Positions 1 through 9,009 of a DNA stretch of 64,000 nucleotides are shown piece by piece (position 1 is the first letter of the stretch; each line of letters opens with the position of its first letter). The DNA is taken from NCBI GenBank assembly GCA_964386325.1, contig CAYLQY010000007.1, positions 76,469 to 140,468 of the forward strand. Reading direction: 5' to 3'. The notes beneath the pieces were generated by a model. That model was given only the letters and a program-made list of their open reading frames with translations, made no database searches and was not told the origin of the DNA. This stretch comes from Anaerorhabdus sp964386325 (lineage in GTDB: Bacteria > Bacillota_I > Bacilli_A > Erysipelotrichales > Erysipelotrichaceae). The position numbers and the translations under genes were made by a program.

Positions 1-771
1 ACAAAATCAGAAGCAAAAGTTGCACAATACACATTAAAGAACAGTCAAAAAATATTATACGAGACCCTTCAAACCGTTTCTAAAAAAACCGGTGTAGGTG
101 AGGCGACAGTACTACGATTTTGCAATAAAATCGGATGTGAGAAATTTGCAAACTTAAAACTCATGATTGCTCAAGAAACATCTCAAGAGGAAGCAAAACA
201 AGCTAGCAACATTATCGAATCTATTGAGAATGATTTAACTGAAATTCTTCGTAATACAACTTCTATTCTTGATGAAAAAGCGGTCGATGTTGCAGCCAAT
301 CTTATTGATCGTGCTGAGTATCTATATTTCTTTGGTGTAGGATCGAGTGGATTATCAGCTAAAGAAGCTGAGGCTAATTTTATGCGTATTGGTGTTCCTT
401 CTAATGCAATTGCAGATCCTCACTTTCAAGCAATGGTAGCTTCAACACTTTCTAAAAATGATGTTGTTGTTGCATTTACCATTTCTGGTACAACGCGTGA
501 TATCTATGATTCATGTAAAATTGCAAAAAGTCAAGGTGCTAAACTTGTTGTTATCACTAACTACATTGAAAGTCCTACTGCTAAACTTGCAGACTGTATC
601 TTGTTAACAGCAGCGAATGAACATATTTTACGTGGCGGCACACTCGGTGGTACAATTAGTCAACTCTTCGTAATTGATTGTGTTAAAGATAAATACGTTG
701 TTAAACATGAGAAAGAGGCAAAGAAGTTAAACACAAAAGTTGCTCAGTCCATTGTCAACAAAGTCATATAG
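1..771 (+). CDS. RpiR-family transcriptional regulator (HTH + SIS), 5' truncated by window
   Basis: The frame is open from base 1, so the gene begins upstream; 256 residues are visible and RpiR proteins are usually about 280, so roughly 25 are missing. The first ~55 visible residues form the RpiR helix-turn-helix (TVSKKTGVGEATVLRFCNKIG-like). An internal ATG at 163 would cut off this domain and is not the start. The rest is a SIS sugar-phosphate-binding domain, with GVGSSG near visible residue 112 and TISGTTRD near 161. Family members sense phosphosugars and regulate sugar or amino-sugar genes. The target cannot be told, because the neighbouring genes upstream are outside the window. A hairpin terminator follows at about 830. 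Confidence 0.88.
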   Translation, partial: TKSEAKVAQYTLKNSQKILYETLQTVSKKTGVGEATVLRFCNKIGCEKFANLKLMIAQETSQEEAKQASNIIESIENDLTEILRNTTSILDEKAVDVAANLIDRAEYLYFFGVGSSGLSAKEAEANFMRIGVPSNAIADPHFQAMVASTLSKNDVVVAFTISGTTRDIYDSCKIAKSQGAKLVVITNYIESPTAKLADCILLTAANEHILRGGTLGGTISQLFVIDCVKDKYVVKHEKEAKKLNTKVAQSIVNKVI

Positions 772-829
772 ATAATTATCTTACAAGAAATTTGTTGCAA
801 AATAAGCAAGGAATATAATTAAAAGTAGA

Positions 830-863
830 AAGATAGCACTTCAGAATGAGGTACTATCTTTTC
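830..863 (+). terminator. Probable terminator of the RpiR gene
   Basis: AAGATAGCAC pairs with GTACTATCTT (one C-A mismatch) around an 8-nt loop and is followed by a T-rich run. Confidence 0.5.
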
Positions 864-877
864 AATTTAAAGCAAAT

Positions 878-945
878 AAAAAAAGAAGCTATTACTTTTC
901 ATGATGATCAATCTCAATCATCACTATTGTAACAACTTCTTTTTT
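878..945 (-). terminator. Terminator of the pth-mfd-rqcP-divIC operon
   Basis: AAAAAAGAAG at the left pairs with CTTCTTTTTT at the right, enclosing ATGATGAT/ATCATCA inner pairing. Read on the minus strand it ends in a long T run just after divIC. It could also act for the plus strand. Confidence 0.6.
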
Positions 946-963
946 ATTATTTAGAATACGATT

Positions 964-1305
964 CTATTTGTCCTTTGATGGTAAGTAGTAAATCTTTTCT
1001 CCATCTTTTGTTAGCATATAGCTTCCACGTGCATAACTTTGTACATAGTTTGGGTCTGATAGTTTATTTTTTTGATCAATCAAATATTGATTTTCATCTT
1101 TAACTTCTTCCAATTTAACTTTTGTTTCTTTAAGTTGTTGTTGTAATGTAACTGTTGTGCCAATTTCTTCAATCACACCATAAATTAGCCAGCCTGAGAA
1201 GATGATGACAGCAAAACACAAAAGCTTTGTAATTGGTCTAAGTGTTCTTCTTTTAGGTTTCTTTACTTTTCTAACAACTTTTCTTCTTACGGGTTGTTGT
1301 GTCAT
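964..1305 (-). CDS. divIC: Septum formation initiator, DivIC/FtsB-like
   Basis: 113 residues with the DivIC/FtsL/FtsB layout: a very basic cytoplasmic N-terminus (residues 1-27, rich in Lys and Arg), one membrane segment (about 27-45), then an extracytoplasmic coiled coil (about 50-80) ending in the family pattern PNYVQSYARGSYML near the C-terminus. DivIC forms the FtsL-DivIC-DivIB divisome subcomplex in the membrane. It is the last gene of a minus-strand run pth-mfd-rqcP-divIC. The same set occurs together in other Firmicutes (pth, mfd, yabO, divIC), which supports the name over FtsL. Confidence 0.88.
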   Translation of the reverse strand: MTQQPVRRKVVRKVKKPKRRTLRPITKLLCFAVIIFSGWLIYGVIEEIGTTVTLQQQLKETKVKLEEVKDENQYLIDQKNKLSDPNYVQSYARGSYMLTKDGEKIYYLPSKDK

Positions 1306-1348
1306 TTTTTCTCCTTTCTGGACATATTCATTATATGGTTCAATACAT

Positions 1349-1621
1349 TTATTCGCAACAATTTTCCTCTAGCCATTTTTCTTCTAAAACTTCATACATC
1401 ATTGGTGCATCCGCTTTTTTAGAAAAATTTGATGTTTCTAGTACTTTTACTGTCATTTGTCTTTGACCAAAAGTTATCGTAATACAGTCTCCTAGTTTGA
1501 CATCATACGATGGTTTTACTGATTTACCATTTACTTCTATTCTTTGGTGAAGAGCCAGTTCCTTTGATACTGTTCTTCTTTTAAGAATACGTGATACTTT
1601 TAAGTATTTATCAATTCTCAT
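1349..1621 (-). CDS. rqcP: S4-domain RNA-binding protein RqcP (YabO/Hsp15-like)
   Basis: 90 residues. The first ~60 form an S4 RNA-binding domain (MRIDKYLKVSRILKRR start, then IEVNGK and VKLGD). RqcP binds the obstructed 50S subunit and works with RqcH in alanine tailing of stalled nascent chains. The gene overlaps the 3' end of mfd by 11 bases, indicating translational coupling. Its position between mfd and divIC is the usual Firmicutes location of yabO. The C-terminal tail (EEKWLEENCCE) has two adjacent cysteines that are not part of the S4 fold; I see no clear role for them. Confidence 0.88.
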   Translation of the reverse strand: MRIDKYLKVSRILKRRTVSKELALHQRIEVNGKSVKPSYDVKLGDCITITFGQRQMTVKVLETSNFSKKADAPMMYEVLEEKWLEENCCE

Positions 1622-4600
1622 TTTTCTTAGCCTCTTTACTTCTCATTAATACTTCGATTGCCATTTTCAAGCCGTCATTGGTTTGTGGTAGTTTCACAAT
1701 GATTTTTTGGTCTGTATAGCGAAGTGTAATATCTTTTGAAATGCTTGTCAAGATTTCAAAGAGTTTGACACCGTCAACATGGGCACTAAACATTTTTGAG
1801 AAAGTTATTTCTATTTGTCCTTTTAATTCACGATATTTTTCGACATCTTCTGAGTTGATTAATATTTCTAAGCGTTTCTTTTCGAATAATACTTTTACCG
1901 TTTTTGGTAGTTGTCCAAACTCATCTAAGATTTGTTCTTCGTATGATCGTAACTCTTCTTGTGACTCGATGCGATCTATTGTTTGATACATGCTGATTTT
2001 ATCGAAGTCATCTGGGGCAAAACGTTCAGGAATATAACTATCCACTTGAACATTAGCTCTAACCATTTCTTTACGTTCTGGTTTAATTATGCCTTTCTTT
2101 TCATTGATAGCTTCTTCAAGCATTTCAATATACATATCAATACCCACTGTATCGATGAATCCCGATTGTTCAGGACCTAACATATCACCAGCCCCACGAA
2201 TCGTTAAATCACGCATCGCTATTTTATAACCACTACCAAGTTGGGCAAAGTCTTTGATGGCTTGTAGTCGTTTGCTAGCGATTTCTGAAAGTTGTTTTTT
2301 ACTTGGTACCATGAGATAGGCATAAGCTAAACGATTTGATCGTCCTACCCGTCCTTTAATTTGATAGAGTTGTGATAGTCCAAAGTTTTGGGCATGTTCA
2401 ACCAAAATGGTATTAGCATTAGGAATATCAATACCCGTTTCAATAATCGTCGTACAAACTAAAACGTTTGCTTCTCCACTTGTGAAGTTCATCATGACAT
2501 CTTCAATTTCTTCTTTACCCATTTGACCATGAGCTACCGCTACTTTAGCATACGGTACAAGTTCTTGAATTTTTCGTGCAGTGTGATAAATTTCTTCAAC
2601 ATTGTTATGTAAATAGAACACTTGTCCATCGCGTGATAATTCGCGTTCAATAACCTCTTTGATTAAGGCTGGATTTTTTTCTACAACATAGGTTTGTACA
2701 GACACACGATTATCAGGTGGTGTTTCTAATTGTGATAATTGTCGAATTCCTACTAGTGACATTTGTAATGTTCGTGGTATTGGTGTTGCGGATAATGATA
2801 AAACATCGACAGATGCTTTTAGTTCTTTTATCTTTTCTTTATGTTCAACCCCAAATCGTTGTTCTTCATCAATAATCAATAAACCTAAGTCTTTAAATTT
2901 AATATCTTTTCCTAATAATCGATGTGTTCCAATTAATACATCTACTTTTCCTTCTTTGCAGTTTTCTATTGTTTCTCTTTGCTTGCTTGCTGTGACAAAA
3001 CGATTCATAAGTTCGATTGTTACTGGATAGTTTTTGAATCGCTTCATAAATGTTTTCGCGTGTTGGCGTGACAAGATTGTTGTTGGGCATAAGAAGGCAA
3101 CTTGTTTATTTTCTGCTACTGCTTTAAATGCTGCACGTATTGCAACTTCGGTTTTTCCAAAACCAACATCTCCACATAATAGACGATCCATTGGTTTGTT
3201 TTTCATCATATCTTTTTTTACTTCATCAATTGCGATTTTTTGATCCCTCGTTAGTTCATATTCAAATTCATTTTCGAATTCATTTTGATATTCACTATCT
3301 TCACCATATGCATAACCAATTTGATCTTCACGCAATGAATAAAGTTCTACAAGTCTTTCCGCAAGATTGTTGACATTTTCTTTTAAGCGAGCTTTAGTAT
3401 TATTCCATTCATTGGATCCTAGTTTATGTAATTTAGGTACGACTCCTTCACGAGATACAAACTTTCTCACAAGTCTAAATTGTTCTAACGGTACGAGTAG
3501 CTCATCATTTCCTTTATAGATGACCCGCAAGAAATCTTTATGTACCCCTAAAACTGAGCGCGTTTCTAGTCCCATGTATTGTCCAACACCGTGTTGATTA
3601 TGGACAACATAATCGCCTGGTTTTAAGTCTTGATAGCTTTTTAATACCTCAGCATTTTTAAATTTATTGGTAAACTTTGATTGACTCTTTCTGCTTTCAA
3701 AAAGTTCTGTTGATGTGATTACTTTTATGTTTTCTAGTTCAGCTTCAAATCCTTCAAATAGTGATGCAAATGTTATATTAATTCCAATTTCTGCTGGAAC
3801 ATCTTCTTGAATAAAACGATAAACAACATCTCGTTCTATACAAGCATCAATAACCTTCTTTATTTCGGTGTCTCTTAGACAGAAGTAAATTCTTTTTGTT
3901 TCGCTTTCTTTTTTTAATAATTCTATTTGAACACTGATTGTTTCTTTTGGTAAATTAACTTCTTTTATTTGTGAAATGTTGTCTGAAAAGCGATCTCCTT
4001 CAATCACTTTATGTTTCATGAGTAAGCGATCAAAATCATGCATAATACTGAATTTTGGTAATGCTTTATGTTCTTGCACCATTTCTTGAAGATACATTGT
4101 ATTTTCTTCTAGTGAATGATGGATTGTTTCTAGGCATTCTTCTCTAGTAGATAACACAAGTACTGGATTTTGAAGATAATCAAATAAACATCCAGTTTCT
4201 TCAACGAATGCATAGTATTGGTATAAGCTATTATCTTTGATATGATTTTCTAAATATTGAATATCAATTTCAACCTTAGAGATGAGTGCATCATCTTTTG
4301 AATCTTTCACGATTGTTTCTACTTTTTCTTTAATTCTTTTTACATCTTCATCACTAAATAAAATATCTGTAGCTGGTATGCATACAACTTCTTCAATCGA
4401 TTCTAATGAACGTTGTGTTTGAATATCAAAGAAACAGAGTCTTTCAATTTCAGTGTCAAAGAATTCTATTCTTATTGGATTATCATAGTTCATTGAATAG
4501 AAATCTAAAACACCTCCACGGGCTGCGAAGCATAGGGGTGTATCAATATGGGATACTTGTGAATATCCACTTTGTATTAATTTTCTTTTTAATGTATCTA

Positions 4601-5033
4601 ATGCAATTGTGTCGCCTACTTTTAAATGAATACTACTTTCTCTAAATAGTTCTGTTCGTGGTAATTGACGTATACATGCTGATGCATGTGTGACCACGAT
4701 TCGATTTGAATTATCCAGTAGTTTTGAGAGCACTTCCACTTTGTTTGCGATATTCTCTGGACTTGCGGCAATGGCCTCAACACGCAATGACTCTTCAACG
4801 CTAAAAATCACACATTCGTCTTGGGGGAGGAGGGTGCTCAACCTTTCATAGAGTCTTTGTGCGGAGTATAAGTTATTTTTTATAACGACAATAGGTCGTT
4901 TCTTTTTTTGAAAACTGCTCGCAAGAATTAGTGCTTCTTGAATATAGGAAGTTGGTGTATAGTTTGAGATTCCATTGGTTAAATCGATGACAGCTGGGTT
5001 ATTTTCTAACTCATTAAGTAGCCAACTATTCAT
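1611..5033 (-). CDS. mfd: Transcription-repair coupling factor Mfd
   Basis: 1140 residues, normal for Mfd. The N-terminal third is the UvrB-homology region. The CarD-like RNA-polymerase interaction domain starts near residue 466 (KPGDYVVHNQHGVGQYMG). The RecG-like translocase follows with Walker A GDVGFGKTE near 620-628, DEEQRFGV near 724 and SATPIPRTLQMS. The TRCF domain closes the protein. Mfd removes RNA polymerase stalled at lesions and recruits UvrA. The first 8 bases overlap the end of pth and the last 11 overlap rqcP, so the three form one operon. No truncation or frameshift is visible. Confidence 0.97.
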   Translation of the reverse strand: MNSWLLNELENNPAVIDLTNGISNYTPTSYIQEALILASSFQKKKRPIVVIKNNLYSAQRLYERLSTLLPQDECVIFSVEESLRVEAIAASPENIANKVEVLSKLLDNSNRIVVTHASACIRQLPRTELFRESSIHLKVGDTIALDTLKRKLIQSGYSQVSHIDTPLCFAARGGVLDFYSMNYDNPIRIEFFDTEIERLCFFDIQTQRSLESIEEVVCIPATDILFSDEDVKRIKEKVETIVKDSKDDALISKVEIDIQYLENHIKDNSLYQYYAFVEETGCLFDYLQNPVLVLSTREECLETIHHSLEENTMYLQEMVQEHKALPKFSIMHDFDRLLMKHKVIEGDRFSDNISQIKEVNLPKETISVQIELLKKESETKRIYFCLRDTEIKKVIDACIERDVVYRFIQEDVPAEIGINITFASLFEGFEAELENIKVITSTELFESRKSQSKFTNKFKNAEVLKSYQDLKPGDYVVHNQHGVGQYMGLETRSVLGVHKDFLRVIYKGNDELLVPLEQFRLVRKFVSREGVVPKLHKLGSNEWNNTKARLKENVNNLAERLVELYSLREDQIGYAYGEDSEYQNEFENEFEYELTRDQKIAIDEVKKDMMKNKPMDRLLCGDVGFGKTEVAIRAAFKAVAENKQVAFLCPTTILSRQHAKTFMKRFKNYPVTIELMNRFVTASKQRETIENCKEGKVDVLIGTHRLLGKDIKFKDLGLLIIDEEQRFGVEHKEKIKELKASVDVLSLSATPIPRTLQMSLVGIRQLSQLETPPDNRVSVQTYVVEKNPALIKEVIERELSRDGQVFYLHNNVEEIYHTARKIQELVPYAKVAVAHGQMGKEEIEDVMMNFTSGEANVLVCTTIIETGIDIPNANTILVEHAQNFGLSQLYQIKGRVGRSNRLAYAYLMVPSKKQLSEIASKRLQAIKDFAQLGSGYKIAMRDLTIRGAGDMLGPEQSGFIDTVGIDMYIEMLEEAINEKKGIIKPERKEMVRANVQVDSYIPERFAPDDFDKISMYQTIDRIESQEELRSYEEQILDEFGQLPKTVKVLFEKKRLEILINSEDVEKYRELKGQIEITFSKMFSAHVDGVKLFEILTSISKDITLRYTDQKIIVKLPQTNDGLKMAIEVLMRSKEAKKNEN

Positions 5034-5589
5034 TTGAATTATACCTATTCATCACTTCTGCAATTGAGTGTGTAATGCTCATATAAGCTGCATCTGCTGC
5101 CCTTTTCACTGAATCTTCGTAATTTTTTAAATCTTCTTTGGCAACTTTTCCTAATACATAATCAACAATAGGGATTAGCGGATTTTTATCAATTCCCACG
5201 CGAATACGTGATATCTCTTGTGTATGCAAATGATTCATAATACTTTGCATTCCTTTTTGTCCACCCGAACTTCCTTGGGTACGTATTCGTAGCTTACCTA
5301 CTGGAATATCTAAATCATCATGGATGACCAAGATATCTGAAGGGTCTATTTTGTAGAAATTAACAGCTTGAATTACTGCTTCTCCTGATGAATTCATATA
5401 GGTTTGAGGTTTCATCAACAAGACTTGTTCACCATTAATCTGAGCAGTTCCTATTAAAGCATTAAATTTCTTTTGTTCAATTGAAGTATGACAAAGTTTT
5501 GCGAGTTCATCCATAACACAAAATCCCGCATTATGGCGCGTTTTTTCATACTCTTTTCCAGGGTTACCTAGTCCAACAATTAATTTCAT
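5026..5589 (-). CDS. pth: Peptidyl-tRNA hydrolase
   Basis: 187 residues from ATG at 5589. This start is chosen over an in-frame ATG 22 codons upstream because AGGAGG lies just before it and the protein then begins directly with MKLIVGLGNPG. Catalytic His19 (RHNAGF), Asn9 and the Asp in VIHDDLD are present. Pth hydrolyses peptidyl-tRNA dropped from ribosomes in the cytosol. It is the first gene of the pth-mfd-rqcP-divIC operon and overlaps mfd by 8 bases. On the minus strand TATAAT (5612-5617) precedes it, but no good -35 was seen. Confidence 0.96.
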   Translation of the reverse strand: MKLIVGLGNPGKEYEKTRHNAGFCVMDELAKLCHTSIEQKKFNALIGTAQINGEQVLLMKPQTYMNSSGEAVIQAVNFYKIDPSDILVIHDDLDIPVGKLRIRTQGSSGGQKGMQSIMNHLHTQEISRIRVGIDKNPLIPIVDYVLGKVAKEDLKNYEDSVKRAADAAYMSITHSIAEVMNRYNSNE

Positions 5590-5659
5590 GTTAACCTCCT
5601 CTTCTTGCTCAATTATAATACCACGGGTTTCTCTAAATTTCACGAATAAACACACGATT

Positions 5660-5690
5660 TATTAAAGAGAGGGGATAGACCCCTCTCTTC
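5660..5690 (-). terminator. Terminator of the SH3 lipoprotein gene
   Basis: Perfect 10-bp stem AAGAGAGGGG/CCCCTCTCTT (5665-5674 and 5680-5689) with a 5-nt loop, followed on the minus strand by TTTAATA. It separates the lipoprotein gene from pth. Confidence 0.75.
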
Positions 5691-5692
5691 GA

Positions 5693-7336
5693 TTAATAAT
5701 TCACTTTTCCAAGTAATCCTGGATCATCTGCGACAACTTTTGCGCCAAAGATGTTTCCGCTAGCACCACTTGCATTATCAGGACATACAAGAACACGTGT
5801 TCCTTGTTCAATCTTTCCGCTTGCAGTACGAATATCTGTGTTTTCTCCATAGTAGAAAGTTAATTCAACTCCATCTTTCGTACTAATTGTAAATGTATTT
5901 TGGGTTAGTCCAATAACAGCACCTTGAATATGTGGCTCATTATCATTCTCTGAATTATCTGTTACTTTTGTAACACTTACACTGGATGTGTCTGTCCCTG
6001 TAAGTTCACCTGAATATTCAACATCAACTTTATTTCCTATTAATATACCATTTGCATATTGTTTCGTTGCCGAACTTACATCAAAGGCATAATTTTGATT
6101 TTCAACATCAATAGTTAATGATCCACCATCTGCATTTACTACATATCCTGTAATTGTTTTATAAACAACTGGAGCAGGGGTTGGCGTTGGCTCTGGTGTT
6201 GGAATTGGTGTTGGAACCGGTGTTGGTTCTGGGGTAGGAACTGGGGTTGGTGTTGGTTCATCTTTCTTAACTTCAGTATAAACAACCGTAACGACAACAT
6301 CACCCGTACCCATAACACCACTTACATTTGCCATGTTTGGAACATAGTCATTTTTAATTGGACTTGAAATATTATAGGAAGTTCCTTCATTTAACTTCTC
6401 ATCATAATTTTGATAAATTTGTGTTCCATTTGAGTCTTCATAAATTATTGTCAACTCGTGTGTAGGAACAGGGGTTGGTTGCGGTTTTGCCGTTGGGGTA
6501 GGGGTTGGTTTTGGCGTTGGTGTTGCTGGTGGCGTTGCCGTTAATAAATCACTTGGAACATATCCTGTAACACCATCTATCATAACTCTTGTCCAGTTAT
6601 TGTCAGTAACGCCTGTTACATCAATTCCTTGGTGTTGCCAAACAAAACCGACTTTCTTATATTCTTTTGAATTCCCTGCATAAATATCAGAATCTAATGT
6701 AGCATAGTACCACTCTGTTTTTGCAGTTACTTTAATATCTTCAACTGGTGTTAATGTTGGTTTTGGTTTTTCAGTTTCAACTGGAGTAACTTTTGCATTT
6801 TCTTCATCATCAACGATTTTCATAATCTTAATATCTGAAGTATCTGTACCATTTATTTTACCAATGTATGTAACATAAATGATATTTCCATTAACTAAAC
6901 CATTTCTTACATCCATTTCCACAAGTGCTGTGCTGAATGTATATTTACCTTCATTTGTTTCAATGGTAATTGTATTCATTGAAGAATCTACTAATTTACC
7001 AGATATTGTACTTGCTTGGAGTTCTGGGTCACTTGTTGTCTTATCAATAACTTGTTTTACAACTGCATTTGAAGTATCTTTGTCTGAAATTTTTCCTTCA
7101 TACTTTAATAAAACATCATCACCTGATAATAAACCATGCGTTGTTTCGATTGTTGCTTGAGAAACATCAAAGATTAATTCTTCTCCTTTTAATGTTTCAA
7201 TGGTTAAAAGATTTCCACTAAATGATTTTAGGATGCCTTCTATTAATCCATCTTTACTTGTCTCATTGTTTGAGCTACAACTGGTCAGCGTTAGGACTAA
7301 ACTTAATCCCACAAGTGTTTTTAAAAACTTTACCAT
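5693..7336 (-). CDS. Mosaic lipoprotein: four related beta-rich repeats, SH3-like domain and MucBP-like domain
   Basis: 547 residues. A lipoprotein signal ends in LTSC (Cys20). Four related units of about 70 residues follow the plan GxxxxxxxxxxTIxT...F(D/S)...NGLxxGxxVxVxYxGxIxGTDTS. They lie at about 29-97, 108-178, 393-462 and, more weakly, 472-545. Between them are an SH3-like segment (about 207-265, ending GVTGYVPSDLL), a Pro-Thr linker, a MucBP-like segment (about 292-358) and a second Pro-Thr linker. SH3 domains of this kind bind the cell wall, so a surface or wall-associated role is likely. The function of the repeat unit is not recognised. GGGAGAG precedes the ATG. It is monocistronic, with its own terminator. 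Confidence 0.72.
   Translation of the reverse strand: MVKFLKTLVGLSLVLTLTSCSSNNETSKDGLIEGILKSFSGNLLTIETLKGEELIFDVSQATIETTHGLLSGDDVLLKYEGKISDKDTSNAVVKQVIDKTTSDPELQASTISGKLVDSSMNTITIETNEGKYTFSTALVEMDVRNGLVNGNIIYVTYIGKINGTDTSDIKIMKIVDDEENAKVTPVETEKPKPTLTPVEDIKVTAKTEWYYATLDSDIYAGNSKEYKKVGFVWQHQGIDVTGVTDNNWTRVMIDGVTGYVPSDLLTATPPATPTPKPTPTPTAKPQPTPVPTHELTIIYEDSNGTQIYQNYDEKLNEGTSYNISSPIKNDYVPNMANVSGVMGTGDVVVTVVYTEVKKDEPTPTPVPTPEPTPVPTPIPTPEPTPTPAPVVYKTITGYVVNADGGSLTIDVENQNYAFDVSSATKQYANGILIGNKVDVEYSGELTGTDTSSVSVTKVTDNSENDNEPHIQGAVIGLTQNTFTISTKDGVELTFYYGENTDIRTASGKIEQGTRVLVCPDNASGASGNIFGAKVVADDPGLLGKVNY
6170..6262 (-). repeat. Pro-Thr coding repeat of the mosaic lipoprotein
   Basis: Tandem degenerate units on the minus strand encode PTPEPTPVPTP-type linker. 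A shorter, similar tract lies at about 6465-6535. Such tracts are prone to length change. Confidence 0.7.
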
Positions 7337-7376
7337 ACTCTCTCCCTTGGTTACTTTTGTAACTTATTTAAAGAAG

Positions 7377-8171
7377 TTATTCTACTTCTTCAAAATCTTC
7401 TTCAGTTGTTGTTTTTTCCACTACCCATTCTTGTGGAATTTCTAATTCTGTTACGTAACGTCTACCTAAACCAGATCTATAAAAGCGTTGCATATCTTCT
7501 TTAAGTACTTCATACTCTTCAACACGATTTTGTATAAAGTAAATTCTTGTTAAGTATGCTGCACAAATATCTTTATAGATACCAATTAATTGTTTTGCGT
7601 AATGGTAATCACCGGTATCTCCTTGAAGAACATTAGAGAAAAATTCTTCACCTAGATCATCTTCATCTTGATACAGTTTAAATCCATGCATTGATAATTG
7701 ATAAACTAATAGATGGTTTAAATCTTGATCAAGGTCAACTAATTTTTCTTTGAACTTCATTAATAAATCATTGTCTTTTCTACCATACAATGTGTTACAA
7801 CAAGCTAAGCACAAATAATAAAAGCTGTCTTCATTTAAGCTTGCTTTTGTTTTGTTATATTTGCCTTTTCTTTGGTAGAGTGGTTTACAATCTATTTCAT
7901 TTAATAGTGGTTCAATATTTTCTTTATGGTCGTATTTTACACAACCCCAAAGTTTTAATACTTTACCTTTCATTTTAAACTCAATGTCTTTTTCAATTTC
8001 AATGTAGTTATCAATTTTATTGAAAAATACTTCTTCATTATCAAATGCTTCTACACATTCTACAATTTTTTTATTCTTCATATTTCTTCGAATGAGAATT
8101 ACAAATGCGATTGCCATTGATAGAATAAAAGCTACCAATCCTATGTTGATTAAAAAACTTATTAGTTCCAT
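7377..8171 (-). CDS. Membrane-anchored protein of unknown function
   Basis: 264 residues from ATG at 8171, chosen because AGGTGAAAAT lies directly upstream; an ATG ten codons earlier lacks this. One hydrophobic segment (about 2-25) is followed by a basic RRNMKNKK stretch, so the protein is probably anchored with its ~235-residue remainder in the cytosol. That part is helical and acidic, with patterns suggestive of helical repeats (YYLCLACCNTLYG, HYAKQLIGIYKDICAAYLTRIYF), but no family is recognised. It ends in a Glu-rich tail. It follows the YtrA-type ABC operon on the same strand, behind a likely terminator, so it need not be functionally linked. Confidence 0.6.
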   Translation of the reverse strand: MELISFLINIGLVAFILSMAIAFVILIRRNMKNKKIVECVEAFDNEEVFFNKIDNYIEIEKDIEFKMKGKVLKLWGCVKYDHKENIEPLLNEIDCKPLYQRKGKYNKTKASLNEDSFYYLCLACCNTLYGRKDNDLLMKFKEKLVDLDQDLNHLLVYQLSMHGFKLYQDEDDLGEEFFSNVLQGDTGDYHYAKQLIGIYKDICAAYLTRIYFIQNRVEEYEVLKEDMQRFYRSGLGRRYVTELEIPQEWVVEKTTTEEDFEEVE

Positions 8172-8234
8172 ATTTTCACCTACTTTAGATAATTCTATCA
8201 TAAATCATGATAATATTTTCGACAATTCCAATTA

Positions 8235-8267
8235 CAAAGAAAAAGAATAAGCAAATTGCCTATTCTA
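8235..8267 (-). terminator. Probable terminator of the YtrA-ABC operon
   Basis: On the minus strand GAATAGGCAA and TTGCTTATTC pair imperfectly and are followed by TTTTTCTTT. The hairpin overlaps the end of the permease gene. Confidence 0.5.
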
Positions 8268-9009
8268 ATTCAAGTTTATAATCTAAGACATAAATTGTTA
8301 CAAAATAATATAAAGCAAATTGTATCAAATTAATTAACGTTGTTATATTGAATAAAATATCTTCATTATAAGCAATAATATCTGTGTTAATTCCTAATAC
8401 ATTTTGTAATAATAAACTAACGATAAATGAATATATAAAGTAAATCACAAATGCGATAGCTACTTTATGTTTTCTAGTGTATTTTGTTTGTACAATCGTT
8501 ACAAGGGCATAGACACCTGCCACTGATGTAATTGATACAATCATTCCTCTAATAACAAGTTTTAATAATTCAAGATAATCGTTTAAATTTAGATATTTAA
8601 ATTCTTTCATAATTGCATTGAAGATCAATGGTAAATCAAAATCTACTCCTGATTTTAGACCTAATACTATAAGCATAATAAATAAGCCAATTGTTAATAC
8701 AATTCCTGTTATTGTAAACCAAATAAGTGCTGATATTATTTTAGAAATTACAATTTGATGTGAACTTACTGGAAGGGTTAGTGTTAAATATCCAGGTTTC
8801 TTAAACATTGAAGAATTGTAGTTTCTTACAATTGTTACAAATACTGCAATGCTAATTCCAAGTGTTGCAAATACAAGTAGAACAGATGCAATTGCAAATA
8901 TATCTACAGGTAATAAAGGTAGAGCTGCACAACCCATAAGGAAGATTGCAAATACAAGTGCAAAGCTACGGTAACTATGAATTAATTCGAATTTTAGTAG
9001 TTTTAGCAT
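8260..9009 (-). CDS. ABC-2 type transporter permease
   Basis: 249 residues with about six hydrophobic segments (starting near 16, 36, 84, 155, 185 and 225), the layout of ABC-2 permeases of the YtrC/YtrD and bacitracin-type groups. The gene overlaps the ATPase gene upstream by 7 bases. With it and the YtrA-type regulator it forms a three-gene operon resembling B. subtilis ytrABC, which responds to cell-wall antibiotics. The substrate cannot be read from the sequence. Extracellular domains are small, unlike BceB. Confidence 0.8.
   Translation of the reverse strand: MLKLLKFELIHSYRSFALVFAIFLMGCAALPLLPVDIFAIASVLLVFATLGISIAVFVTIVRNYNSSMFKKPGYLTLTLPVSSHQIVISKIISALIWFTITGIVLTIGLFIMLIVLGLKSGVDFDLPLIFNAIMKEFKYLNLNDYLELLKLVIRGMIVSITSVAGVYALVTIVQTKYTRKHKVAIAFVIYFIYSFIVSLLLQNVLGINTDIIAYNEDILFNITTLINLIQFALYYFVTIYVLDYKLELE

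Noticed and set aside
1013..1035. CACGTG core near divIC as a third parS
   Set aside because: TTCCACGTGCATAA lacks the right half of the palindrome; several other CACGTG-like cores fail the same test.
6170..6540. Short direct repeats as a possible CRISPR array
   Set aside because: The repeats are degenerate Pro-Thr codons inside one reading frame, without spacers or cas genes.
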